DNA of 64,000 bases from Embiotoca jacksoni (Eukaryota > Chordata > Actinopteri > Embiotocidae): assembly GCA_022577435.1 (NCBI GenBank), contig JAKOON010000008.1, positions 20,357,001 to 20,421,000 on the forward strand. Reading direction: 5' to 3'. The position numbers were made by a program, and so were the translations under genes. The notes under the pieces were generated by a model, which was not told the origin of the DNA, did no database searches, and worked only from the letters and a program-made list of their open reading frames with translations. How positions within the stretch are numbered: position 1 is the stretch's first letter; each line of letters begins with the position of its first letter. Shown here piece after piece: positions 25,796 through 38,150 of the stretch.

Positions 25796-27479
25796 AAAAT
25801 GTGAGCCAGTGAGCATCTGCGGCCAGCTGTGCCAACATTTGTCCCTCTGACATACTATATTGTGTGTAGTAATAAATATATTCATGGTTCCATATGTCCT
25901 TTACAGTCCGCTAGCCTTAATAAATAGAATTATCCATTATTACTGACCTCATTGCAACAGTTTGTGCTGTAAAAGTGGTTGATACGTCAACACTTTTTAC
26001 AGCTTGAAGGTAAAATCTCTTCGGGTGGAGGCCCAGTAATTGTATTGTACCTTTTAAATGTGTTTACATATTTGAAAAGAAAAATGAAATCTCTGAGTCA
26101 CGTGTACTCCCATTTGACTTTCACCAAAAATGTGTCACTCCAGTTGAAGCCTATCTCAAAAATACTTGAATTGAATCCTGAAATTGTAATAACATCGCTG
26201 TTGAATTTGCCATTGGAAGCAATTGTTTTTGTCTGTGGTTTCTCTTATCAGGCACTAGTAGTCACAGCTGGGTGGCAAATGTAAGATGGATACCCACCTC
26301 GCTCAGACATACGCCTAACCATCAGACACTGATAGTCAATTAAAATTTCATCAGTTGGTTTGGATTTGTGTCTGTCAGCACGCTGAATGCTGTTTGAGAA
26401 TGTTTATGTTGATGTGAGAGAGCATTACAGCTGACAGGGTGAGAAAACACCCTTATTAGTCAGCACTTTTTTGACAATTGTAGGACTTGTACTGCATGTC
26501 GGGAAGTCGAGACACAAGCCTTCCTTTATTTGTGCTGCTGAATTAAAGACCAGAGTTGCCCTGAAGTCATGATGCTCACATGTTCGGTAGTTTCCCGGGC
26601 TCAATATAGGACAGTGATGGGATCATTAGTGTTGGACCTTTTACTATAAAGGGTTCTTCAGCACTTATGAAGGAGCGTGCATGAGTTCAAGTGGACGCAC
26701 CAATCAAAGTTGATTTTTTTTTTTTGTTCCCTTATTTGTTTATCTATTTTGGAGCATAATACTTTTATGTCTCAATAAAATGAATGTTTTATTACACCAT
26801 TCAAGCTGAAATTGTTATGCGTGTAAAATTAAGAGGCTGTAACTTTTTATTTTAGCTCATATTGATCACAGCAAGCAGTGGCAATGTAAGTCTGAAAATG
26901 CTTCCCTTTATGTGTAATGTCCATCAGCTGTTTTTTTGTCGTGAAGATGTCAAAATCCATTTCAGTCAGTTTAGCAATTATTGCAAAAGTGTTTTCTATG
27001 CAATTTTTTTTTCCTTCTTTCGTATCGCCAGGTGAAATTATATCTGTAAGGAAAATTGTATTTACTGTCTTGAAATGAAACGCAGTCCAACATGAAGAAA
27101 AACATTTTCTTTACGCTGGTCCCCATTCCGACTGAAAACATACTCTGCATCTAAAGTTCTCAAAGCTCTTTACAGCTTTGGTGAATTTTGTTAAATTATA
27201 GCTTTATCTGTGTAGTTCTTCCAAACATATGTTCAACATTTTGCAGTGCACTCTGTCACCCCATTGATCGACTCATTACTTTTCATGTAGCATGCAAATT
27301 CAGAGAATGCCTTGAGAAATTTTAGCAAATGCAATCTAGGGTGGAAACATTCGTGTCATTTTGGTCTTGCATGTGGCAATAATTGTTTTAGTTTGACATC
27401 AAGCTAAAATTAGAGGAAGAAGCTTTTCCAAGCTTCAGTTTTGAATCACAGACTGAACAGATTTAAGTCACTCTCAAAT
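25796..27479. other. Non-coding DNA, nothing recognised
   Basis: About 1.7 kb. The 101-codon frame at 25979-26284 is not recognised. The stretch 26290-26470 is repeat-free and word-rich. An ATGCAAAT octamer lies at 27292-27299. No gene supported. Confidence 0.45.
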
Positions 27480-28008
27480 ATGCCTGTCACAATTATTACA
27501 TAATTGTCTGATCATGATTATTTGATTATTTGAACTGACTGAAATCATTTTGCATAATTGTTAGTAACACATGTCATATTTCCCCCGTATGAAAGGCACT
27601 CTTTAATGATGTCATTTCGTTGCGTCCCCTTCTTCTATTATGATTTAATAACACAGGAGTGGAGAATTAGCACCAAAATAGTGCATTGTTTATTTTGAGT
27701 ATTGGTACCTGTCATTATCAGTAATTTTAGTCATAGGCTTTGTCTATTTAAATTGTTATGAATGTTATATCTGCGCTTTGCAATTATTGTTTGCAAAGTC
27801 TAAAATTCATAATTAAGTAATTTTTTATCTAAATGCACCAATGTTCAAGGCCAATAAATGGCTCTTATTCTTCTTCATAAGTTGTGTATATACAGTATAT
27901 TGAACTATGATTAGGGGTAATAGTTGCAAAAAAGTGATAGAAAAAAGACAATTGAATCGTTAATTGCATTTAATTAATTAATGAATTAACAATTAGTCGT
28001 CACAATGA
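27480..28008. repeat. AT-rich probable non-autonomous DNA transposon
   Basis: The segment opens with GCCTGTCACAATTATTACAT and closes with TTAATTAATGAATTAACAAT followed by TAGTCGTCACAATG. This layout, with CACAATTA-like words at both ends and an AT-rich interior, matches an abundant teleost repeat I remember. The ends are too degraded to define terminal inverted repeats or a target duplication, and the family is not assigned. Confidence 0.4.
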
Positions 28009-31000
28009 ACTTTCTGCTCTGTTTTGGATGCAGAAACAAAGTCAATACCTAGAAAACATTCTTAAAGGTTGAGATGGACTCAATGCTAGCTGTTGTGCAT
28101 TCAAATGAGACACTAAGCGGTTCATTATCCTTGCTGATGTAACTGTCTCTCTAAAGACTGCGCCTGTATCTGAACATAAGGTATAATAGTTGTGGGAAAC
28201 CATTTGAGAGGAAAAGCTTTCCTTCTCTTTCACTGCATCTCAATCTCATCTCTGCATCTGGTGGGGAAATATCTCGCAGATAATACTCATTAGTCGACAA
28301 TACTTATTAGTTGTGTGAGGTGGTTTTGGTCAGATAAGTTTGTGTATTTGCTAAATGTAAAGTGGAGATATAAATCTATTCAAGCATGTTCAACACAAGG
28401 GTCCTTTTTAGTGTTAAAATTGCATTTGTTCATGTTAACTTAAAATACATGGTTATGTTTTTCTTTAATATGATATTAGTGTTATTCCAGGTGCACAATC
28501 CTATTGCGCTAACAGCCCCGTGTTATGTTGTTGCAGTATGTCCCCACTATTTTGATGCAGAATGCAGTACAGTAGCATTTTAAGTATGCAGAATATGGTG
28601 AAACTGACATATAATGCACAGTCATTTTCTAACCTTTAAAGCTCCTTTAAGATATTGTAGGTTGAGATTAAATGCTTGTTATTTTTATATATTAGGGATA
28701 AGTATCTTGTTAACCACCCTCCAAGGTCTGAATGTCAAAAATACCTAATTTACTATAATTAAAACACTTTCTTGTATCAAAGGAGCATCTGCCAGCTTCA
28801 TCTGTGGGTTGCAGTGAACCTGCTCCTCATGAATATGTAAATCGACAGTGAACCTGAAAGAATCAACCTGAAGCTGCAGGCCAAAACCAGGCAGTGATAA
28901 ATCACAAAGCGATAAGAAATAATATTAGAGCGGATGTAAATGAGTCAACAGTAGGGCCACATAAGGTAATCCACAATTAATAACACAAAGACATCTGATA
29001 TTATCTGCTCTGGTCAATCCCTAATGTCAGGGAATTAGATGAAGTCAAGTGTGTCAGCAAAGCTAATGGTCCAGATAGATTATCTCCAGGCTGATGAAGC
29101 CCGCAGATGAGCTAAAGTCAGCCGACTCAATGGTTCCTGTCAGTGTCACTGTGTTTCACAGCGAGTGTAAACCAGCTGGATATTGAGGATCTCTGCTCGC
29201 ACGGAGAGAAATGGAAGAGACAGAAAAAAATGTGTCGGTCAGCAGCGGCGCAGATTGAGAACAAGATTGTCACTGATAGGACAAGGGGAAAGAGAGGCAA
29301 ATTCCAACCATGTGGTAAAAATGGTACTTTAGAAACAGACTTTGTGTTACGATTTTCTTTATGTATCACTAATTTTCGACTACAGTCCAGATGTGCACAG
29401 CATCGTTTGAAAGCATGGTCTCCTTTCACCGCCGCATGCTGAACACCCAGAATTGCTGGTGAGGGAAAATACAGCTGGATGTTTAACAGAGGCTCACTTG
29501 ATATTGCACTATTGATTCAACTTCACACTACAGACAAATTTCGTATGCCCTAAAGGTAACAAGAGAAAATAAAAGTGAAAGAAATCGCAGATCCAAGTTT
29601 TTGAAGCCTATGGGAAGAAATTAAGTTCAGGCTGTTAGATGGAATGTTGGATGTGATTTTGCCATCAACCTTTAACTTGTTTGACCATCTGTTATTACAA
29701 TAAATTCTAAAAGCTGCAGGTCTCATGCTTCTCCCTCTGTTCTGTGCCATAAAGCAGTTTTCTTTGTGAGATCCGGCATATTATCCATGAAATCCATGCC
29801 TGGAGCACAAGGAAGTGAAATGCAGCGTAGAAAGCTGGAGAGGCTGCCAACCTTCTAATTGTACTACAATCTAATTTCTTTTTAAGTTCTACATCAGTAA
29901 TGTGAATTTGTACATGTTATACCTTTGACCAATGAAATATGATCATTTTACATAATAGTATCGAGGAAAATAATAGACAAAATTCAGAGAGGATGGGTAC
30001 GTTTATAAAACTGTATAATCCGGAAGAATACCAAAGCAGGCCTGAACTTGAAATGACATCACAGCAGCTGAACCCAATTCCAGTAAAGGAAATGGAAATG
30101 CACTCGAAAAATATGGTTTATACTCACTGTTAGTCAAAGTGGTGCCTTTGATTTGTTTTAATTCTGAATGGTGCATTTGTGTCTGCTACCTTATCTTGCT
30201 CTGAACCAGTTAACAAAATGTCTGATTACAAATTAATTGGCTCTTAAAATGTTAAAACCCCACTGTGAGAGCAATTTTAGGGGAAAAAAAAAATCAAGCT
30301 TGTTTCTTGTGTGCTTGTTGTTACAGGGCACAAAGAGAATACAAGGCCCTACAGTGAATTCACTGGGGCTGGCTAACTCATGGCATGTCTGGCCGTTTGC
30401 CAAAATGCCAAAAGGACATTAAGCCTTTAAGCATTACACCCTCACCTTCATTAAACCTTCACCTTCATTACACCTTCATTATGTTGTGAGACAGATTTGA
30501 ACAAGAATCGGTGCAGTCTGTGCAAAACAGGCTGAGATATTCTGACTTTTAGTCCCTACTATAAATACAGCTCCAAAAATACCCACTACTATATTTCCTA
30601 TAGTGTAAGTGGACATTTTCATAAACACCCACACCTCCCAATTTACACATCAAAATGACCCTGGTAACATCAGTTTGACATGATGTGGGTTATTTTCTCC
30701 TGCTTCATAAAACATTCCTCAAGAGCCACAGAGAACATAGAAGTGGACATTAGTACTCCTCAGGACGACAAAAATGATCTTTTGTAAAATTGGAGGAGTC
30801 CCCCTTTAATTTCCCGACTTAAAGGACAGCATGACGCCTCCTTGACTTATTAGACTGGTTCCTCCTTAAGACCTGAAACCTCCAACAGTCGGATCACATG
30901 TGGAAATCAGACCTAGTCAGGATGTTGGCTCCCTACTTTCCTTGCTGGTTGAATCGGCCCAAAGGCCTCTGATGGTCTTTTGCCTGTCTTGTCATACACA

Positions 31001-31267
31001 AGAATCAAACACGGCAAATGGAAAGCATTTACCATGGGGCTATTACTTTAGCAACAATACAAACAGAAACCACTTGTGGCCTGAAACTGCATTGAAAATT
31101 TTGAGATAACTTGTCAGGTGTGATTACTGTTTGTATCACAACTCTATCCTTCAGAGCTGCTGTTTAGAAACCTCTCCACCTCTCTGTGAACTTTGTGTTT
31201 ACATTTCCTTTAAAAATGGAACCTTTTATGCTGTTGAAAACTTGATTTCTTATACTTTCCTTTTACA
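28009..31267. other. Non-coding DNA with possible conserved block and small tandem repeat
   Basis: About 3.3 kb. The stretch 28900-29110 is repeat-free with homeodomain-like words (CCACAATTAATAAC, AGCTAATGGTCC). A degenerate 17-base tandem (CACCTTCATTAAACCTT-like, about 2.6 copies) lies at 30435-30482. Two opposing open frames of 99-100 codons at 29127-29442 are not recognised. Confidence 0.4.
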
Positions 31268-31295
31268 TTTTTTTTTTTTTTTTTTTTTTTTTTTT
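31268..31295. repeat. T28 homopolymer
   Basis: A run of 28 T, followed by ATCAG. It could resemble a splice acceptor, but no supported exon follows. It is equally the reverse complement of a poly-A retroposon tail. Confidence 0.95.
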
Positions 31296-32150
31296 ATCAG
31301 GAAAGCATTGGAACGATTTCTAAGGCAGCATCACAGAGTCGTCCGTCAGCCTACTTCTTATGTTGCATGTGCACACGCTCACACACATACTTCCATACCC
31401 TATGATAATGTGTAAATGCGCTGCCGTGATCACCGTCTCCTTCTTCAGAAATGCTTAATGCCTAAATCTCTTTCTAACTGGCAGGGAATCACATAATTGG
31501 CTGTGGTCCATTTGCTCACCCGTGTGTGTGTCCTCTCACTAACAGCAGATTTTAATGAATCAGTTTTACAGTGATTAGAGCTCCTGGCTATGTGCAGGTC
31601 AGCGAGGGAGGGAACGACTCTGACCACTGAGAAACGGCCGAGCTTGGATGTCGGTAGTCTGCGTGGTCTGAGCGTGGTGTGATGGGCTTTATCAAAACGC
31701 TGCAGTTCTCTTTCTCTCTTGATAACGCTTTGTCTGCTGTGTCACCGAAACTCACTATCTCTTTCTATGAATGTACGCTCCTATCTTTCTCCGTGTATTG
31801 TCTCTCTCTCTTACTCTCTCTCTCACACACACTCACACACTCTCTGTCTCTTTCCTCCTTCCTCTCTCTCCGCAGCATATCTCTATTTCCTCTTTCCCAT
31901 AATGCTGTTAGTCTCTGCACACAGTATCCATGGTACCCAAAACCTCTCTCTCGAGGGGGAAGAGACCAAAGTCTATTAATCGACCCATATATGTTTACTT
32001 TTAACCATTTGTGATTGTACACCAGCAACAGCTTTTGCAAATTCAATAGCTGTAGCTAATTATTCTGTAATCAGTTTCCTTTAATCATTCACATTGTGTC
32101 CATATTATAGTTTATGCTATCCATCCCCTCAGGAAACCAAGTCTACAGTA
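31296..32150. other. Non-coding DNA with CT-rich tract
   Basis: From about 31799 to 31878 the sequence is CT-rich with short CA runs (TCTCTCTCTTACTCTCTCTC) and ends in CCGCAG, an acceptor-like pattern. A short frame after it (YLYFLFPIMLLVSAHSIHGT) is hydrophobic, but no family or downstream donor can be supported. Confidence 0.45.
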
Positions 32151-33439
32151 CAACGGCTGGAACCAACATTTTTACTTTATTTGTAGACAGAAAAGATTTT
32201 GCCCAGACCACTTTTTACAGCCCGTGTTGTCTTTAATTTTCAGGTACTTATACTTTACTTGACTGTTAGCATTTTATTCCTCTTCATACTTTGACTCCAT
32301 TTCGTACTGTACTTTTTATAATAACAATCTTGAGGATCTATTTCATGTCTTTGGCGGCCCCATGGTGATAAGCAGTAGTTCCGTCTGTGTGTTTGGACTT
32401 CACTTCCCAGGGATCCAAACAGTGTCTACTGTATAATGTCAGTCAGTTAGCACTTTAGTTGTAGCATTAGCCTGTTGCATTCGCTCCTCCTCGCCTCTGA
32501 GAGGGAACAACCACTGCTGGGTGATGGCTAATGCGTCACCAACTGTGCGCCGCTTGTCATTTTTCCTGGGAATGTCGCCACAGACCCCTAGTTACTTGAC
32601 TTTGTAATACTGCACATCATAGACAGTATGTGAAGATGCATGACATAAAAGCTCCTCAAAAGTAAAAGATGGGACATGGGCCAAACTAAAGAGTCAAAGT
32701 TCACCTCAAATACACTTTCAAAACACCTGGTGTCAGTCATATGACGTACGTCTTACACTCCCAAACTCACATCGTTGTTTGTTCAAGTGTTAATTCGTTA
32801 TTTGATGCTATAAATTGGTGGAGTGATGCCGTGATTGACAGCTGCTCTCAGTGAAGCAGTTGCGGAGGCATGTATGTATAGGTGGGATCTTGATCCTGCA
32901 ATTCAACCCCCCGATCACTACCGCGCAAACTCTTGTTTCAAATGACATCACTAGCACAAAAAGGTAGCGCACAAATATTGTGGCTCCACTTTTGTACAGT
33001 TAGAGAAATTGAAGACAGGTCGTCCACCTTTATACTGTCTGTGCTGCAAACGCATGACCCAGTTCAGGATAAAGCAGGTATAGACAATGGCCGGATGGAT
33101 CTATTAAAGAATGGATGTTTATAGTCAAAATACATGAACATTTTATAAAATGTGATACATTAAATATTTAACTACAAACAATATGTGAAGTAGCTACAGT
33201 TTTCTATCAATTTTTGCTTTTGTGCTTACACACAAATACATCTGTAACGATCATCCAATAGTAAAAATGGTATTGGCTGTCGCCTTTTAGTGCTTATGAG
33301 TATTTTTGATACTTTAAATACATTTTGCTGATAATACTTATACATTTCTACATAAGTAAGATTTCAAAAGCAGGACTTTTATTTAGCAGTGTAGTAAAAA
33401 TACAAGTAAAAAAAAAAAAATCTGAATTATTCACCTGTG
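32151..33439. mobile_element. CAGTGGTGGAA-type repeat split by an inserted segment
   Basis: The left part, about 32151-32326, carries decayed words of a teleost element that begins CAGTGGTGGAA and continues with a run such as AGGTACTTATACTTTACTTG. The right part, about 33108-33439, carries the rest in order: AAAATGTGATACATTAAATA, GAGTATTTTTGATACTTTAA, ATTTTGCTGATAATACTTAT and GCAGGACTTTTATTTAG, ending near TCTGAATTATTCACCTGTG. The intervening 780 bases are absent from the consensus I remember, so the copy seems to be split by an insertion. Boundaries are approximate within about 20 bases. Confidence 0.6.
32327..33107. mobile_element. Segment inserted in the CAGTGGTGGAA-type repeat
   Basis: About 780 bases lie between the two halves of the outer repeat. 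Its right half contains GTGATTGACAGCTGCTCTCA and GTGGCTCCACTTTTGTACAG, phrases found near the end of another abundant teleost non-autonomous repeat. Clear terminal inverted repeats or a target-site duplication could not be identified by eye, so the left boundary and superfamily are unknown. Confidence 0.45.
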
Positions 33440-36400
33440 ACTCTTCAAAGCAGCAATGGTGGTACTTGTCGATTTTTGTTGATATTAGTTATCAAATTTA
33501 AAATGTGGAAATGAGCTAAATTAGGCTACTACTTACAAATCAGCAAGAGATGAAGCAGCTAGATAACCCTCCAAGGTTTTCTTTTCATTTCAGTTATATC
33601 CAAAATTTAGTAAAAAAAAAACAACAAAAACACCAGTAAATCCCACCACATTCAATATACATTTTTGAAAATTTGCTTTGTTTTGGCTGTTGATTCATTA
33701 TTCTTTGCCCAATACTCACTTTTGATCTTTGGGAACACTCAACAGGAAACAGTTGAAATGCTAAAAAAAAAAAACACAAATCGGCACCCATACAAATACC
33801 TTCTCTGGCATCTGCTGGTTGATAAGCACGACTCATAGCCTGAAGCTCAGCCTGTGCAGTGATACAACGCATGGCTCACAGCGGTGCACTGCAGAGCCAA
33901 CTCCACTGATTTACCATGTCAACTTCTCTAATTCACCATGTTCTCCATGTTGGCCAGACAATCCATGTAGACAGCCTCAAAGCAACCGCACTGACAGGAA
34001 AGGCAACGGCAGTTGGGGGTCTGCCCAGTGCGTCTCTGGCTATGACACACCTGTCAATCAAATGGAAATGCCACAATATGCAAGCCAGAGAGCTGTTGTG
34101 CTGGCGCTCCTGCCAAGAGGAGCCGCGGATGTAATTTCTTTGTCAGCATTGCAACCTACATCCCAAATTACTGATACTACCAGTTTGTACTTTCTACTGT
34201 TGTCAGATATTTTGTTATAATTATTCACTGAAATGGATTGAAACAGGCCAGCCATTAAATTTTCCAGGTTAGAATAATCTCCATGGACTACACCCCATTT
34301 TAATGTGTTTTTTTTTTATTTATTTTTTTTTTTTATCAAATTTACTCGTGTGCATGGGGCTATAGTAGATAAACCTCAGAATGAATATTAAAGGTAGTCG
34401 ATTTCTGACAAAGGATTTGTATGGTCAACAATAGGTTTGTGTAAAAATGTAATGTCACTAGTTGTTCTGCATCCTATTTACTGTAGTATAACACATGCCT
34501 GTAAAAGTCCAGCTCCTATACACACTCAGGCATGCATAGGATTGTTTCTGCATGTACTATAATCTCATTTATTTCTTTATTTGTTTTGGACACTAATGTG
34601 ACACCTTCTTTCAAAATTAGTCCAGCAGAAGCTCAGAAGTGCCTCAAGTGGAGGTTAATAAGCCAACTGTCTCACCTTTTTCCTCTTACAAATGTATTAT
34701 TTTCTTTTCTATCTGCTTTTGAACTCTTTACTTTAATGAAACCACTGCTCATTTGATCTACAGTATATTTGCAATCATGTAGATGAAATGTATAAATGGG
34801 CAATGGACTTCAATTTATGTGCTCCATTGTTCAAAAATAATCTTCTTAACATTGGGCAAAAATCAATTTACCTTCTTTGTAGAAAAATCAAAGGATTGAA
34901 ACCCTCTTGGACATGAATGATAACGTCTCTTTAAGATGTAAAAGATTATTTTAATTTGCCCAGGTAAGCTGGTTTTTTTTAATTCATATGGTGCTATGTA
35001 CAGGTACTCTTACCATAAAGTCAGACCCTTCTAAAGGCATTTGATGGCATATATAATGCAAAGTACTCCTCCACATGTCGGTTTGCAAACAAATGTGTAT
35101 AAAAATACCCTCAATATCACATTGGAGTAAAGAATAGAAATGAAACAACATGTCAAAATAGTCAGTAATCGTTTGTTTGCATTTCAATCCTATTCCTATA
35201 GGTTATATTTTACCTGATGAGGCCCCTAATTAAAAATGCATTCTGCCCTACTCTGTGTGCTATAGTCTCAAAAATCACAAATTTCCAATATTCACGTTTT
35301 GAAGTAACATTCCCGACTTCAGACGATGACAGCAACGAGCACCAGCTTCTGTGTTATATTGCCAATTCTGTAAAACTGTCAAGCTATCAACTGCTATTTT
35401 TTTCCTGGTTTTAGAGCATGTAGTAATGAGATGGAAACCTCATCATGTCCTTAAATTAGATCAGTGGTTGTCTTCATTCTACAGTCAACTTTGTTTTTTT
35501 TGAACTGTCAAAAACGCATGCAAATGATGCAGAAAAGACAAACAGGAGAAGTGCATATACAAACAGAAAGCTTGTAAAATTGTGTGTTTAATCTCCGTGG
35601 AGCGGCCATGGTATATGCTATATTATACTGGATCCATTCACACATGCATTTCTTATGAATTGTTGTTGAATGTAACACTATGGATATCATAAGTCAATAG
35701 AAATCCACTCTCTCAAATACCACATATCCAACTGGTTTTATATCCAACTATATTTGTTCTGTATTGACAATATTTGTTATTTACTGCACCTTGTATGTGC
35801 TTTACGTTGGTCAGCCATACATGTAGGAACAGTTGACACTGTGATAGGGTCATTGGAGATAGGAATAACGGCGCACATAGTTAAGCTTAGTTATTGCAGT
35901 ATTTATAATTTATTATGTATTCTAATAATTGTTTCTGCTTCTTTTGCAAACAAAACCAGTCAAACATATCTGTATGCATGCTTATATAAATATATATATA
36001 TTTGTATTTGCTACTCCTTGCTGTTCAAGGATAACATTATTTTTCAAATATACTGACTTCTTGAGAGATTAGCTCGTTGGTCAACGTTCCGTTACGTGAT
36101 GACAAAACAGAAATGATCCATGCGTCGCGGGCAGATTGTTTGCTCCAGTGCTCCTGCTTGCACTCAGCCGGCTCTAGCATTGACTGACTGTGAGGCTGAC
36201 AGAGGTGCTGAATGGACTATGACTATTTACACCTACTATAAAAGTGTAATGTGCATCTGGAAACGCTATGCGGACAATGAACCAACTGATCGTGTCCTTG
36301 CATTTACATGTAGTACTTGATGTCTGCATCTGTCAGCTTAGTAATTGGACCCGTTTTTGTTTTTTTTATGAGCACTTTGCAAACTAAGGACGGTGCAGGA

Positions 36401-37702
36401 GAGTGTGAAATGCTGCCAGGTCTGTGTATTGTCTCACACCGTACGCGAGCAGGTGTGGAGTCACGACGGTTGTGGATGCGGCAGAGCCAAGACTTAGTTT
36501 TGTTTTTGCAGCAGGAGTCGTCCTCTGAGACTCTTCAGTGAGAGACGTGGTGAGAAGCCATGGTAATAATGTTGCTGTCCTGTCAGTGGATACTTTCTCA
36601 CGAATGCAAACACACGGTGCAGATTGCATTTCCACTTGGCTGACTCCCTGGCTGAGATCTAATAATAATTTGAGCCAAACCACCTACGGAGGTCCCGGGC
36701 CCTCATGTGGGTCTCTAATGGAGGAAGCAACCACGGCACACTGTTTAGTATCGTGGGAGTTTGCTAATTTGATTATTAATATGCATACTTTGTTTAGTTT
36801 GTTGCTTATTTAAAATTGCTAATTTAAACCCTGATACCTGATACCACTGAAGATTTTCTTTTGTTCAAACAAAACTCAAACCTGAAGACATGCCTCTGTC
36901 AGTGTTATGACCATTTCTAAATTGTTTGGGTCAGCTGGTCACCATCCATCAACCACGAAGCAGATCTTATTTCAAGAAGACGCGATGAGAACTGCTGTAT
37001 TTCCGAGTACTTCATCTTCTTCTCCCACAATGCACTGTAAGTGGAGCTAGTGAGTGGCTCATATCGATCTCAAAGGTTGACAGTTTACCGAAATAAAAGC
37101 TGCTTCTTAAATCATAGCAATGGGCAGTTTCCCAGCCGGACTCTCAGGTTCTCTAAGAAGGCATTAACTGTTAAGACTTGCTTTGGAGTAGACGTTTAAC
37201 ATATATATTGGGTGCATATATGTATTATATGTTACTGTATTTTTTTTTTTTTTTTTTTTAAAGGAAATGCATTGTACTTCATGTTTTAAGTTTATTACAA
37301 AATTATTCAAAAAGGACTAATCAGCATCCGACAGTCTGACGTTATGAATCCTATTTTTGACACGTCCTACAGTGCCTGTCAGAATGAGGGTTTGACATTA
37401 AAACCACCGACATTAAAGATAATTCAAGAGCTCTACTCTGACAGTGTGCATGAAAATAACCACTGTGACAGTTTAGCAGGAAAAGGTCAGGATAGAAATG
37501 GCTGTTCACTCATTATGAAGCGCTTGGAGCAACTTTTTACCGTCACTTGGAAATAAGTGTCAAGGTAGTTACTGCCGTGGACTGTTACTTTTGCCTGTCA
37601 TGGGAGTGTACTTCCCTCAACTGCTTTCATGCACGGTGGTAAATAATAAATCACAGTTACTTTAATTAAATACTAATAATATATATGTTCATCTTCTAAA
37701 TT
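33440..37702. other. Non-coding DNA, nothing recognised
   Basis: About 4.3 kb without a supported gene. T-rich low complexity lies at 34306-34336 and a T20 run at 37240-37259. An ATGCAAAT octamer lies near 35518. The 133-codon plus-strand frame at 33819-34220 overlaps minus-strand frames and is not recognised. Confidence 0.5.
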
Positions 37703-38150
37703 TATACAGTAGAGTGCAAATGTTTTATTCACTTCTCTAAATTCCTGTTTTCCGTACAATACCATGAGCCCGGCGTTTGTCTGGTCCCGGACTCATTCTG
37801 CAGCATGACAACGACCCCAAACATACAGCCAGAGTTATAGAACTAGTGACAAGCAGAACAAGGAGTCCTGTGACAGATGTCGTGCCCCCCCGAAGAGTCC
37901 CGTTCTCCACATTATGAAGTCAATCTGAGATTACATGAAGAGACAGAAGCAGCTGAGAAAGGTTTTCTTGGAATGCTCAGAACAGCCAACCTGCTAAGTT
38001 ACTTGAAAAGCAGTGTTTTAAAGGCACATGGTGGTCACAGAAAATACAAAACTGATTTAGGTTGTTTCTGTTTTCCTGTTTAATGGCACTATTTTCTGAA
38101 AGCACCTTCATTTTACATTTAGCACCTTGAAACTTTGCACAGTACCATAT
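37703..38150 (+). mobile_element. Tc1/mariner-type element, internally deleted
   Basis: Both ends are visible: TACAGTAGAGTGCAAATGTT at the left and AAACTTTGCACAGTACCATA at the right, which are reverse complements apart from a few changes, with TA on both sides as expected for Tc1-type target sites. Internally, 37798-37845 encodes LQHDNDPKHTARVIE, the block holding the second catalytic Asp of Tc1-type transposases. Further on, LHIMKSI-stop-DYMKRQKQL and VLKAHGGHRKY correspond to the C-terminal end. The usual catalytic Glu codon before SI-DYMK reads Lys (AAG) and a stop follows. With only about 448 bp, against roughly 1.3-1.6 kb for full Tc1-type elements, most of the transposase, including the helix-turn-helix and first Asp, is missing. 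It is inactive. Confidence 0.88.

Noticed and set aside
31799..31900. CT-rich tract ending CCGCAG, then a short hydrophobic frame, as a possible signal-peptide exon
   Set aside because: The tract is a simple repeat, no donor site or homologous protein is visible, and the frame ends within about 35 codons of the putative acceptor.
33819..34220. A 133-codon plus-strand open frame
   Set aside because: It overlaps other frames on both strands and has no recognisable motif.
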